Below the pieces are notes generated by a model. The model ran no database searches, was not told where the DNA came from, and worked only from the letters and a program-made list of their open reading frames with translations. A program made the position numbers and the translations under genes. This document shows positions 50,830-59,744 of a stretch of 64,000 bases of DNA, piece after piece. Origin of the DNA: Haloarchaeobius litoreus. Its GTDB lineage: Archaea > Halobacteriota > Halobacteria > Halobacteriales > Natrialbaceae. The stretch spans positions 1,178,001-1,242,000 of the forward strand of contig NZ_JANHJR010000001.1 in NCBI RefSeq assembly GCF_024495425.1. Direction: 5' to 3'. How positions within the stretch are numbered: position 1 is the first letter of the stretch; the number at the start of each line of letters is the position of its first letter.

Positions 50830-51165
50830 CGTGTCCCACAGTTGTTTCGTGGACGCGCCCGATTGTTCTTTCTATCGGGGGAATTACAGGTTCCGGAGGC
50901 GCGCAATTCCAAATCCCAACGGGTGACACCTCGAGTTCGCCACCCCGTCAGGGATCAGTAGCGGATTCGAACGCGCTCGCGACTGCCGGGGGTCGTGGCC
51001 GGTACAACCTCTGTATTCAGCAAGGGGTTCTTGACAGTTCTGAAGTAAGTCAATCGCGCCTGTGCTGAAACACCTCGCCCATTCAGCAGCCACCCACACT
51101 GATTATCAGATAGATCTGCGCCGTTGGATGGTTCATGAGAAACGCTGCCCGCGACGCCTGGCCGA
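50830..51165. other. Intergenic region without a supported gene
   Basis: No convincing frame lies in these 336 bp. Base composition drops (for example 51095-51130) and the region borders a frameshifted cupin gene farther right, so this looks like an eroding stretch. A lone gattcgaac near 50964-50972 resembles a T-loop but its flanks do not make a full 5-bp stem. Confidence 0.4.
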
Positions 51166-51852
51166 TTACAGTTCTGGTTGTTCTACGTGTCGTTCCCAAA
51201 ATCCCGGGTCCTCGTACTTCGAATACGTCGTTTGATAGCCGAGTCGGCGGCCAACTGGGGCAAGGGCAGTCGCCAGGGGGCGGGTTATGGTGGGCGGAGG
51301 TGACACGAACACCGAATCGTCCCCTAATTCCTCGGTCCACACCATGCCCTGGAGCACCCCCGGCTGTCCCGAATCGTCCAGTTCCCCCTCGTGGGCGAGA
51401 CCAAATAGCGTCTTGATGATCTGGAGCGTCTTTCCTGGCGGCCGTACCGTACCGATGGCTGCGGCGAATGTATCGCCATCGTAGCGGGGTTTGTGAACCT
51501 TCCCGGCCGGGACAGTGTGCGATTCCCCCGCTGAAACACGGCGGGGAGTGCCTTCGACGACGACCGTCAGTTCTCCCGAAATGACCTCGAAGGTCTCCTC
51601 GTACCCGACATGATAGTGTTCCGGCGGCCCCTCGCCAGCGCTCAGATAGAGCGCACTGTGATACTCACCCCCCGTGTCCTCGGGGGGCTCGAGATCGGCA
51701 ACCCACTCCTGAGACACGGGATTAGAAACAAGGGGTCCGGTTCGCTCCCGGAGCGTTTCTGCCAGGTCACCGTCCGGATCGACCTCGAAACCGCTCCCGG
51801 GGAGGGGGTCACCGTCCTCATTAAGCGTTCTTCCCACTGGTATGGTGCCCAT
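51166..51852 (-). CDS. Cupin domain protein
   Basis: The 228-residue protein has a cupin barrel (about 65-140) with GPPEHYHVGYEETFEVISGE supplying metal ligands (two His and one Glu) and HTVPAGKVHKPRYDG supplying the third His. A C-terminal helical extension (about 150-228) follows. It is of the 'quercetinase/germin-like' small cupin type with no substrate clue. The ATG at 51852 is supported by a CTTTATTG box 27 nt upstream. It is divergent from a degenerate relative at 51987. Confidence 0.85.
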   Translation of the reverse strand: MGTIPVGRTLNEDGDPLPGSGFEVDPDGDLAETLRERTGPLVSNPVSQEWVADLEPPEDTGGEYHSALYLSAGEGPPEHYHVGYEETFEVISGELTVVVEGTPRRVSAGESHTVPAGKVHKPRYDGDTFAAAIGTVRPPGKTLQIIKTLFGLAHEGELDDSGQPGVLQGMVWTEELGDDSVFVSPPPTITRPLATALAPVGRRLGYQTTYSKYEDPGFWERHVEQPEL

Positions 51853-51874
51853 GTTAAACACTACCACATATGGG

Positions 51875-51882
51875 CAATAAAG
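51875..51882 (-). promoter_or_regulatory. TATA-like box for the cupin gene
   Basis: CTTTATTG on the minus strand, centred 27 nt before the ATG at 51852. Confidence 0.5.
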
Positions 51883-51986
51883 ATTAGGGAAAACGGCGTA
51901 ACACAACCTAAGTCACCCGAATTCGGGCTTTGACTCCGTTTTTGACTGCCGATGACAATTTTTGGTCGATTGATGTATGCTAAGCC

Positions 51987-52614
51987 ATGTCATGGTGGCC
52001 CGATAATCCAACCCTGAATCGAATCCTCGATCACGAGGGATTTCCAGGCAGGTGGGAGATCCTCGAAACGGCCGATGAGACCGGGGGGAGCGGTTCAAGA
52101 CTCGCATGGAGCTGGACGAACAAAGGGAGTTACCGCCGCACGTTCACCCGAACGCCGAGGAGAGCTACGAGGTTATCGCTGGGGACTGGAGGTGCACGTC
52201 GGTGGGGACTGGTCGACAGTCACCGCTGGCGAAAAACGCGCCATCCCAGCAGGCACGGAGCACGCGTTCCGAAACCCGGATTTCGCCGAGGTGATCAACA
52301 TCCACCGCCCGGCGATGCGGTTCGAGGGATTTTCCGGCGGTTCCACACGCTGAAAACCGAACGCGGAGTCCCCATCCCGCCGGACGGACTGAAGGCTATG
52401 ATACTACTCGCCATGCTGCTCGTCGAATACGAGGATGAACAGGTCGCCGTCAGCCCGCCCCACTGGGCGTTCAAAATACTGGCTCGTGTCGGTCGCGTAC
52501 TCGGGTATCGTCTTCCCGAACGGCGAGCTGCTCGATATTCAGGAGAAACACCTTGCTGACCACATCCTCTGTATCTCGCACGCCGTTCTTGACGGATACC
52601 AGTTAGATACCTGA
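51987..52614 (+). pseudogene. Frameshifted cupin gene
   Basis: Pieces of one cupin protein are found in different frames. Frame 1 gives MSWWPDNPTLNRILDHEGFP and ILETADETGG; another gives MELDEQRELPPHVHPNAEES with the metal-binding His pair; a third gives EVHVGGDWSTVTAGEKRAIP and AGTEHAFRNPDFAEV. Frame 1 returns with LKTERGVPIPPDGLKAM and ends in another shift to DIQEKHLADHILCISHAVLD before TGA at 52612. At least four frame changes are needed, so it is a decayed gene unless there are sequencing errors. It is related in kind to the cupin at 51166. Confidence 0.8.
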
Positions 52615-52714
52615 AGGGCCTGTTACCTCGTTCCCCTCTATCGACCAGATCCCCAGTCGAACTCGTAGATGAACTCAACCCTCGTTCGATTCCATCTCCC
52701 GGAAAACTCTCGGT

Positions 52715-53542
52715 TCAGGCCGACGCCGCGGCCATCGACTCGTCGTACGGCAGCTCGAACAGCCGCGCGTCACAGCCCTCGCAGTTGGCGGCCACCACGT
52801 CGTACGACCGGCAGCAGGACTCGACGACGTCGGTGCCGAAGGAGACGTCGCCCTCGCAGGCCGGACACCGGTCCAGGAACAGCCGGAGCCCGGCCAGCAG
52901 TTCGCTCCGGTACGCGACAGGCATCGTCTCCCAGTCGTCCAGCCCCGCCGCGAGCACGGGTGCCGCGGCCACGTCCGCGATGAACGCGGCGCGGGACTCC
53001 CACTGCCCGAGCCACTCGCCGTCGTACCAGGCGACGAACCGACCCGGTCGCGTATCGAGCCGGATCGACTCGGCGTCGAGGTCGGTCAGTGCCGCCAGCG
53101 CCGCACGCTGGCTCGGCTTGTCGGCCAGCGTCTCCATCTCCGCGTGCCACGCCACGGCGAACGTCGGGTCGAGTTCGAGGTCCGCCTCGCCCGGCACCAC
53201 CGCACCGGCGTCGAGGAGCAGCGGCTCGACCGCGAACGACTCGGCGTGGAACCCGGCCGGGGCCTTGTCGAACCACGCCAGCAGCCGGTCCGGGAAGTAG
53301 CGCTTCGTCAGCTCCGGCGTGCCCGGCACGAGGTAGCCCCGCAGGTAGATCGCCGTTACCGAGGTCAGTGCGACCACGGCGGCGAGCCACGGCGAGAGCA
53401 GGAACGCCCCCGCCGAGAGCACGCCCGCGATGCCGAGGTTCGTCACGGTACACGGTATGCAGCGGTTCTCGCCCGTGTACTCCGGGCGCCGTAGCTGGTC
53501 GACGAACGATTCTCCCCCACGTCTTGCTGTCGTCCCTTCCAT
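52715..53542 (-). CDS. Membrane protein with terminal Cys clusters, unknown function
   Basis: The 275-residue protein starts MEGTTARRGGESFVDQLRRP and soon has CIPC (about 28-31), then two adjacent hydrophobic helices (about 33-68). A soluble alpha/beta part follows. The C-terminal third holds CPACEGD, SCC and CEGC, a likely zinc-binding cluster. The CxxC near the membrane could be redox-active or metal-binding. The SD-like GGGAGAACAGAG just before the ATG at 53542 supports that start over the longer frame. It is divergent from the regulator at 53792. Confidence 0.72.
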   Translation of the reverse strand: MEGTTARRGGESFVDQLRRPEYTGENRCIPCTVTNLGIAGVLSAGAFLLSPWLAAVVALTSVTAIYLRGYLVPGTPELTKRYFPDRLLAWFDKAPAGFHAESFAVEPLLLDAGAVVPGEADLELDPTFAVAWHAEMETLADKPSQRAALAALTDLDAESIRLDTRPGRFVAWYDGEWLGQWESRAAFIADVAAAPVLAAGLDDWETMPVAYRSELLAGLRLFLDRCPACEGDVSFGTDVVESCCRSYDVVAANCEGCDARLFELPYDESMAAASA

Positions 53543-53791
53543 TCTCTGTTCTCCCGGAACGGTCGCTCGATGCGCCGATTCCTCGGCTGTATTACACCTC
53601 TGGATGGCATAGGTATGACAGCAGTACCGACGGTAAGCTCGTGTGGGGCGCATTGCGGAAAAACACGCCGCTGGATGGTCTGAGTGGCGTGCTTTCTCGC
53701 TTCCGTCGACCGGTTCTCGCCCCGTGACAACGATGGGCTGGACCACCGGCACGGTTAATACACATAAGCGCGCTGTAATATTGGGGGAATA

Positions 53792-54448
53792 ATGAATACT
53801 GTAGCCGATGGCGATGGGGGGAGCAGCGCGACGCTCGAATCGCCAGACACATCGACGACCGGACGCGAGCCGACCACCGACGTGGTGTACCAGACCCTGA
53901 GCAACCAGCGCCGCCGGTCCGTCCTGCGCGCGCTGCTGGCGACGGAGCGACTGACGGTCCGCGAGCTGACGGCCTACGTCGCCGCACGGGAGTGCGACGT
54001 TCCCGTGCCGTCGCTCGAGTACAAACAGCGAAAGCGCGTCTACACCTCGCTCGTCCAGACGCACCTGCCGGCGATGGCCAAGAACGGCGTCGTCGACTAC
54101 GACAAGTCACGCGGAACCGTCTCGCGGACCGATGTGACCACGGCATTCGCCCCGTACCTGGGCGAACGGCAGGTCGAGACCCCCGTGGCCGACGCCGACT
54201 GGGGCAAGCGCTACCTCGCGCTCGCCGCTTCGTTCGTCGTGGTCGCCGGGCTGGGCTGGCTCGGTGTCCCGCTGCTCGGGTCGATGCCCGGGTTCGTCTA
54301 CGGTGGGCTGTTCGCCGGGGTGCTGGCTGTCACCGCTGGTATCCACCTCAACACGGAGCGAACGGCGAGTGGGACGAACGGGAGCAGGAGTTCCGAGAAC
54401 CCTCGAAGACGGCCGGGGGACTGGGCGTTCTGGCGACGCACCGAGTGA
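53792..54448 (+). CDS. Winged-helix regulator with two membrane helices (2)
   Basis: The 218-residue protein is a paralog of the one at 48669. It has a longer acidic N-terminus (1-30), the same wHTH core (DVVYQTLSNQRRRSVLRALL and VYTSLVQTHLPAMAKNGVVD), then two hydrophobic helices (about 144-162 and 164-184) and a basic tail ending RRRPGDWAFWRRTE. Both copies share the VYxSLxQTHLPxM block. The role is probably membrane-linked gene control. A taatacacataagcg box near 53756-53770 provides a promoter. Its left neighbour is divergent. Confidence 0.82.
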   Translation: MNTVADGDGGSSATLESPDTSTTGREPTTDVVYQTLSNQRRRSVLRALLATERLTVRELTAYVAARECDVPVPSLEYKQRKRVYTSLVQTHLPAMAKNGVVDYDKSRGTVSRTDVTTAFAPYLGERQVETPVADADWGKRYLALAASFVVVAGLGWLGVPLLGSMPGFVYGGLFAGVLAVTAGIHLNTERTASGTNGSRSSENPRRRPGDWAFWRRTE

Positions 54449-54466
54449 CGGAAGCGAGCCGGCGGG

Positions 54467-54997
54467 TTACGCGATGAGCTTCTCCTCGCCACGCTCGACG
54501 ACGACACGGCAGGGCGGGGAGATCTTGTTGTAGGCGCGGCGGAAGGCGTCCTTGACCTCGGGGGCCTGGTCGACGGTGCACCAGCAGGTGAACAGGCGCT
54601 CGCCTTTCGGGACGCGCGCGGCGGTGCCGACGATCTTGCCGAAGGACTGGCGCATGCCGTCGGAGACACGGTCGGCACCGGCACCGGTGGCCTGCTTGTT
54701 CTCGCGGATGACGTGGTGGGGGAACTTGCGCAGGATCATGTAGTAGTTGCCCTCGCCGAGCGTCTTGATGAGGTGGCGGTTAGCCGACAGCCGGGAGGCC
54801 TCGAGCGAGCCGTGACGCAGCTGACACTCCTCTTCGAGCACCAGCGAGATCTGGACGGGCCAGTCGTCGGGGTCGCTGGCGGTGTCGCCCATCTTGTGCT
54901 GTGCGATCTTCGAGCCGGGGATGCCGGTGATGTACTCACGTCGGGTGTACGCGGGCTTGGAGATCTCCCGGTACATCGACGCCGGTTTGTCGGACAT
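54467..54997 (-). CDS. rpl10e: Ribosomal protein L10e (uL16 family)
   Basis: The 176-residue protein of the large ribosomal subunit starts [40 protein letters not shown] and [18 protein letters not shown] are the RNA-binding core, and [20 protein letters not shown] (near residues 105-125) is the conserved loop near the peptidyl-transferase centre. Length is normal. It converges with the regulator gene; their stops are 18 bp apart. Confidence 0.97.
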   Translation of the reverse strand: MSDKPASMYREISKPAYTRREYITGIPGSKIAQHKMGDTASDPDDWPVQISLVLEEECQLRHGSLEASRLSANRHLIKTLGEGNYYMILRKFPHHVIRENKQATGAGADRVSDGMRQSFGKIVGTAARVPKGERLFTCWCTVDQAPEVKDAFRRAYNKISPPCRVVVERGEEKLIA

Positions 54998-55279
54998 GGT
55001 CTTGCAGAAACCTCGCGCCTACGCCGGTAAAGTACTTTCGAGGCCGTCTCGCTACTCCTCGGCTGCCCGTGGGTCGAGCCGGGCGGAGGCCACGTCCTGG
55101 GCGAAGTTACCGGCGAGGCCGACGGACGCGACGACCATCGTCGTCGCCCCGCCACGTTCGTCGGGGCCGTCGCCGGGCACGTCGGCTGCCGCCTCGACTC
55201 GGCGCTGACGCGGACCGGCGTCGCCTACTCCATCGTCGGCGACGTGCTCAGCGACGGGCTCGACCCACGGTCGGGGTGC
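54998..55279. other. Region without a supported gene
   Basis: A minus-strand open frame reading MVVASVGLAGNFAQDVASAR and ending DPRAAEE at 55054 looks haloarchaeal, but its ATG gives only 28 residues and the longer version has no start before an upstream stop. A plus-strand frame opposite (HVGCRLDSALTRTGVAYSIV) also looks protein-like. One of the two may be the remnant of a lost gene. Confidence 0.3.
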
Positions 55280-55519
55280 TCAGTTCTCGCCCGCGGACGG
55301 GGCTTCATCGGCGGCGGTGCCGGTCCCCGTTGCACCGCGGAACGAGTGCCAGAGCCAGAGCGCCGCAACGAGTGCGGTGGCCGCTGCGAACGTGGTCACG
55401 GTCGCATCGACGACCTCCGGAACGGGAGCCTCAAAAGTCTGGTAGACGAGCAGGACGGACAGCAGGAGCGCGATGGTGATGACCCACCGACGGATGGAGC
55501 GGAGGACTGTCTCGGTCAT
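55280..55519 (-). CDS. Small two-helix membrane protein
   Basis: The 79-residue protein starts MTETVLRSIRRWVITIALLL and has two hydrophobic helices (about 12-27 and 37-58), then an acidic tail. This is a common haloarchaeal layout of unknown function. It is divergent from the alpha/beta hydrolase. Confidence 0.65.
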   Translation of the reverse strand: MTETVLRSIRRWVITIALLLSVLLVYQTFEAPVPEVVDATVTTFAAATALVAALWLWHSFRGATGTGTAADEAPSAGEN

Positions 55520-55599
55520 GCTTCGTGGTGGTCCGTGAGACGTGAAGTGTCTTGTCCGTCCACGGTAGCCTCATCGTGCCCGGGGCCCTCTGGAGAGGC

Positions 55600-56439
55600 A
55601 TGCCGACTGTCCGGACCGACGACATCGAGACGCACTACGTCAAGCAGGGGGACGGTCCGCCGGTCGTGTTCGTCCACGGGATGCTGATGAGCACCAGCAT
55701 GTGGAAGCACCAGCTCGACGCCCTCGAAGACTCGTTCACGACCATCGCGTACGACGTCCGCGGGCACGGCCGGACCGGCGGTTCGGGCCGGTCGTCGTAC
55801 TCCATCGAGCTGTTCGCCGCGGACCTCGCCGCGCTGTTCGACGCGCTGGACATCGACCGGGCCGTCGTCTGCGGGCTCTCGATGGGTGGAGCCATCGCGC
55901 AGGCGTTCGCCGCCGCCCACCCGGAACGGGTCGCCGGGCTCGTCCTCGCGGACACGTTCCCCGCCGGCCCACTACCGCTCACCGGCCGACTCGCCATGGC
56001 GAACGTCCGCTTTCTCGCCCGCCTGGACCGGCTCGTCGACTACCGCACGCTGAACCGCTGGCAGCTCCGTGTCGGCAACTGGCTCCTCCCTGGCGTCGCG
56101 GGCGACGCCGAGACCGTCCAGCGTCTCGTCGAGGACGCCCCGCACATCAGCCACGACGAGTTCGTCAAGATCGCCGACGCGACCGCGGGCTTCCAGCACG
56201 AGCCCGTCGACCTCTCCGTGGTCACCGCACCCACGCTCGTCATGCACGGCGAACACCTCCCGATGGCGAACGAGGAGACGACTGCACGCCTGCTCGACCA
56301 GCTCCGGAACGCCGACCCAGTCGCTCACGTCGTTCCCGACAGCGGCCACGCCTCGAACATCGACAACCCCGACTTCTTCACGGCGCAACTCCGCGAGTTC
56401 CTGACCGAGCGAGCCTACCCCGAGGCGGTGCTTTCGTGA
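55600..56439 (+). CDS. Alpha/beta-fold hydrolase
   Basis: The 279-residue enzyme has VVFVHGMLMS (the oxyanion-hole strand, about 20-29), YDVRGHGRTGGSG, the nucleophile elbow CGLSMGGAIAQ with catalytic Ser, and the final His in PDSGHASNIDNP (about 252). The catalytic acid is probably an Asp near APTLVMHGEH. It is of the esterase/haloperoxidase/epoxide-hydrolase superfamily; the substrate is unknown. I used the ATG at 55600 because the preceding 16 residues are not family-like. Confidence 0.9.
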   Translation: MPTVRTDDIETHYVKQGDGPPVVFVHGMLMSTSMWKHQLDALEDSFTTIAYDVRGHGRTGGSGRSSYSIELFAADLAALFDALDIDRAVVCGLSMGGAIAQAFAAAHPERVAGLVLADTFPAGPLPLTGRLAMANVRFLARLDRLVDYRTLNRWQLRVGNWLLPGVAGDAETVQRLVEDAPHISHDEFVKIADATAGFQHEPVDLSVVTAPTLVMHGEHLPMANEETTARLLDQLRNADPVAHVVPDSGHASNIDNPDFFTAQLREFLTERAYPEAVLS

Positions 56440-56483
56440 GGCAACGCACCGGGGGCTGGTCGCTCTTGCGTTCGTTCGAGAAG

Positions 56484-56558
<75 letters not shown>

Positions 56559-56583
56559 GCATCAGTTCGTTCCCGGTGGGCGA

Positions 56584-56590
56584 TTTTAAA
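56584..56590 (-). promoter_or_regulatory. TATA box for tRNA-Glu
   Basis: TTTAAAA on the minus strand, centred 29 nt before the tRNA 5' end at 56558. Confidence 0.6.
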
Positions 56591-56681
56591 CCTTCCGTTC
56601 CCACCGGATTCCGGGACGGTGCCTCACGCGGAACTCACCGGCTCCTCAACCCTTAACCGGGACCCGCGCCAGGGTGAGAGC

Positions 56682-57419
56682 ATGAGACGCGTACGCTTCC
56701 GCGACCCTGCCGGTGCGGTCCGGTACGGTGAGTGGAACGACGGCCAGATCGAGTTCGGCGACCGGACGTTCGACGAGGACGAGGTGGACGTGCTCGCGCC
56801 CTGCGAGCCGTCGAAGATCGTCTGCGTCGGTCGGAACTACGTCGCACACGCCGACGAGTTCGGCAACGACGTGCCCGACCGCCCACTGCTGTTCCTGAAG
56901 GGGCCGAACACCGTCGCCAGCCACGGGAGCGAGGTGACCCTTCCCGCCGGCAAGGACCGGCTCGACTTCGAGGCCGAACTCGGCGTCGTAATCGGGGAAC
57001 AGGCCAAGGACGTGGCCGAGGCGGACGCGATGGACGTCGTCGCCGGCTTCACGTGCGTGAACGACCTCTCGAACCGCGACGACCAGAACCGTGAGACGAA
57101 CTGGGTCCGTGGGAAGGCGTTCGACGGGGCCGCACCCATCGGCCCGGTGCTGGCGTCGCCCGACGAGGTCCCGGAGGACGCGGCGGTCCGGTCGTACTGC
57201 AACGGCGAGCTCCGCCAGGACTCGACCCGCTCGCTGATGATCTTCTCCGTGCCCGAGCTCATCGCGGAGATCACGAGCTACATGACGCTCGAACCGGGCG
57301 ACGTCGTCGCGACCGGCACGCCGGAGGGCGTCGGCAAGCTCGAAGACGGCGACGAGGTCGTCATCGAGGTCGAGGGCGTCGGACGGCTCGAACACACCGT
57401 GGAGATTCCCAGCGCTTAA
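56682..57419 (+). CDS. Fumarylacetoacetate hydrolase family protein
   Basis: The 245-residue enzyme starts MRRVRFRDPAGAVRYGEWND. The FAH C-terminal domain has IVCVGRNYVAHADEFG, FLKGPNT, DFEAELGVVIGEQAKDV with the metal-binding Glu-x-Glu, and GYTC-like FTCVNDLSNRDDQ. GDVVATGTPEGVG is the conserved end. It probably cleaves a C-C or hydrates a 2-keto acid in aromatic or sugar-acid breakdown (fumarylpyruvate, oxopentenoate or ketodeoxy-sugar acid types). Exact substrate unknown. Confidence 0.92.
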   Translation: MRRVRFRDPAGAVRYGEWNDGQIEFGDRTFDEDEVDVLAPCEPSKIVCVGRNYVAHADEFGNDVPDRPLLFLKGPNTVASHGSEVTLPAGKDRLDFEAELGVVIGEQAKDVAEADAMDVVAGFTCVNDLSNRDDQNRETNWVRGKAFDGAAPIGPVLASPDEVPEDAAVRSYCNGELRQDSTRSLMIFSVPELIAEITSYMTLEPGDVVATGTPEGVGKLEDGDEVVIEVEGVGRLEHTVEIPSA

Positions 57420-57447
57420 GTTTTAGGTCGGCCTAATCGCGCCAGAG

Positions 57448-57978
57448 ATGGAGCTGACTCGGCGAGACGCGCTGGCCGCGCTGACGTCGACCGGCATCGT
57501 CGTCGGTGCCGGCGCGGCGGCGCTCTCGCAGGAACGACTCGCCGACCAGCGAGCGGAGCCCGACGTCGACGTGGACACGCTGGTCGCCGTCGCCGAGGTG
57601 CTGTACCCGAGCGAGGTGACGGATGTCCGCGAGTTCGTCGAGACGTACGTGGCCGGCAGAACCGCGGACAGGCCCGACTACCGGGACGGGATGGCCGACG
57701 CGCTCGCCGTCGTCGACGACCGGGCACGGCGCTGGTTCGACGGTCCGTTCGCGACGCTCGACCGTGCGGACCGGGACGCGACGCTGCGGCAGCTCGGGGC
57801 CGACGCCATCGACCCCGACCCCGAGGGCCGGCCACCGGCGCGGGTCCGCTACTACGTCGTCAACGAGCTGCTGTACGCCTTCTACACGTCTCCGACGGGG
57901 GGCTCGCTGGTCGGCATCGAGAACCCCATCGGCCACCCGGGCGGGACGACGAGCTACCAGCGGGGGCCGGACGCATGA
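57448..57978 (+). CDS. Gluconate 2-dehydrogenase subunit 3-like protein
   Basis: The 176-residue protein starts MELTRRDALAALTSTGIVVG, a twin-arginine signal. VAEVLYPSEVTDVREFVETY (about 49-68) and YYVVNELLYAFYTSPTGGSL are typical of the small subunit of gluconate-type dehydrogenases. It probably carries the flavoprotein through Tat. Its stop overlaps the next start by 4 nt, so expression is coupled. Confidence 0.85.
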   Translation: MELTRRDALAALTSTGIVVGAGAAALSQERLADQRAEPDVDVDTLVAVAEVLYPSEVTDVREFVETYVAGRTADRPDYRDGMADALAVVDDRARRWFDGPFATLDRADRDATLRQLGADAIDPDPEGRPPARVRYYVVNELLYAFYTSPTGGSLVGIENPIGHPGGTTSYQRGPDA

Positions 57979-59615
57979 GCACCGGATCGTCCACTGCACG
58001 GCGACAGGACGGCGACGTGGACCGGACCCCCTCGCCGCGCGCCGACGTGTGCATCGTCGGCGCGGGACCGGCCGGCGCACTCGTCGCCCACCGGCTCGCC
58101 AGCGGGGGCTACGACGTTGTCGTACTGGAGGCCGGCCCGCGCTTCGACCCGGCCGACAGACCCGAACGCATGGAGCGGCACATCCGGCCGAGCCACGGCC
58201 CCGAGGACGTGTGGGACATGGGCGGGTCGCGTGACGCGTACACGAACGCGGGCGAGGAGCACTATCCGCTCAACGCGGCGCGAGTCAAGGGTGTCGGCGG
58301 GACGACGCTGCACTGGCAGGGGATGGTGTTCCGGCTGCACGAGTCCGACTTCGAGCGCCGGAGCCGCCACGGCGTCGAGCGCGACTGGCCCATCGGCTAC
58401 GACGACCTCAGACCGTACTACGCCGAAGCCGAGACCGAACTCGGCGTCGCCGGGGCGGATGATAACCCCTTCGCGCCCCCGCGCGAGGAGCCGTTCCCGA
58501 TGCCGGCGTTCCGGCCGTCGTACTCGGACTCGCTGTTCGCCGAGGCCTGCGAGGAACTGGGAATCGCGATGCACTCGGCCCCCAACGCCCGGAACTCGGA
58601 GGCGCGGGACGGCCGGAGCGTCTGTCAGGGCTACGGCACCTGCAAGCCTGTCTGCCCCTCCGGCGCGAAGTACGATGCGACCGTCCACGTCGCGAAGGCC
58701 GAGGCGGAGGGAGCCCGCGTCATCGACCGCGCGCCGGTCCAGCGCATCGAGCACGACCGCCCGGGCGAGACGGTCGACGCGGTCGTCTACGCGACGCCCG
58801 ACGGGGAGGAGCACCGTCAGGAGGCCCGGCAGTTCGTGCTCGCGGCCGGCGGCATCGAGATCCCCCGGCTTCTCCTGCTCTCGCGCTCGGAGGAGCACCC
58901 CGACGGACTCGCGAACTCCTCCGGCGCGGTCGGCCGCTACTTCATGGACCACCTGTTCGCCGGAATGGGCGGCGAGCTGGACGAGCCGACCCGCCAGAAG
59001 CACGTCGGGTTCATCACCAGCGAGTGCCACCAGTTCTACGACGACGTCGACGAGTCGGCCGGGCCGTACAAGCTCGAGTTCCTCAACTACGCCGGCCCGT
59101 CGCCGGTGAACGTCGCGCTCTCGACCGGGAGCGAGGCGGCCTGGGGCGACGCGCTCGCAGACGAGATACGCGGCACGTACGGCAACCGCATCGCGATGGG
59201 CGGACTCTGTGGGCAACCACCCCGCGCCGAGAACCGAATCACGCTGAACCCGGACGTGACCGACGACCACGGCAACCCAGTCCCCGAGATACACTGGTCG
59301 CTCGGCGAGCGCGAGCGCCGGACCATCGAGGCCGCCAACGAGCGACAGGCGGCCATCATGGACGAGCTCGGCGTCGACGTGGACTGGGTGGCTGGCCCCG
59401 ATGCGACCGGGCCTGCGTTCCACCACATGGGGACGACGCGGATGGGCACCGACCCCGAAGAGAGCGTCGTGACTCCGCGGCTCCGGACCCACGACCTGGA
59501 CAACTGCTGGATCGCCTCCTCGTCGACGTTCGTCACGGGCGGCGCGCTGAACCCGACGCTCACCATCGCTGCGCTCGCGCTCCGGGCGGCCGACGCCATC
59601 TCGGAGCAGCTCTGA
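57975..59615 (+). CDS. GMC-family oxidoreductase (gluconate dehydrogenase-like large subunit)
   Basis: The 546-residue flavoprotein binds FAD at VCIVGAGPAGALVAHRLASG (25-44). VGGTTLHWQGM is the second FAD contact. The active-site pair is seen as AFHHMGTTRMGTDPEESVV and the ending GGALNPTLTIAALALRAADA. QGYGTCKPVCPSGAKYDA (a Cys-rich loop near residues 217-234) is typical of gluconate/fructose dehydrogenase-like members. It lacks a signal, so it must be exported with the small subunit. It oxidises a sugar or sugar acid and passes electrons outward. Confidence 0.92.
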   Translation: MSTGSSTARRQDGDVDRTPSPRADVCIVGAGPAGALVAHRLASGGYDVVVLEAGPRFDPADRPERMERHIRPSHGPEDVWDMGGSRDAYTNAGEEHYPLNAARVKGVGGTTLHWQGMVFRLHESDFERRSRHGVERDWPIGYDDLRPYYAEAETELGVAGADDNPFAPPREEPFPMPAFRPSYSDSLFAEACEELGIAMHSAPNARNSEARDGRSVCQGYGTCKPVCPSGAKYDATVHVAKAEAEGARVIDRAPVQRIEHDRPGETVDAVVYATPDGEEHRQEARQFVLAAGGIEIPRLLLLSRSEEHPDGLANSSGAVGRYFMDHLFAGMGGELDEPTRQKHVGFITSECHQFYDDVDESAGPYKLEFLNYAGPSPVNVALSTGSEAAWGDALADEIRGTYGNRIAMGGLCGQPPRAENRITLNPDVTDDHGNPVPEIHWSLGERERRTIEAANERQAAIMDELGVDVDWVAGPDATGPAFHHMGTTRMGTDPEESVVTPRLRTHDLDNCWIASSSTFVTGGALNPTLTIAALALRAADAISEQL

Positions 59616-59711
59616 CCGAGGCCGTGTCGTGTGAACTCACACCAATATAACCCCATAATATCCGATTTAATTCTGGGGGTGACCTTTCTCACGGGATTGG
59701 AATCGCCTGTC

Positions 59712-59719
59712 CTTTATAC
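59712..59719 (+). promoter_or_regulatory. TATA box for the multicopper oxidase
   Basis: CTTTATAC centred 30 nt before the ATG at 59745, suggesting a leaderless transcript separate from the upstream operon. Confidence 0.6.
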
Positions 59720-59744
59720 GTAGCTCCTGCTCGCACGGTGAGGT

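Noticed and set aside
50955-50985. T-loop-like gattcgaac as a tRNA or a fifth leader element
   Set aside because: The flanks make only an imperfect stem with a mismatch, and there is no outer stem or following start codon.
55054-55250. Minus-strand frame ending DPRAAEE as a gene
   Set aside because: The only ATG gives 28 residues and no family is recognised; the longer frame has no start codon before an upstream stop.
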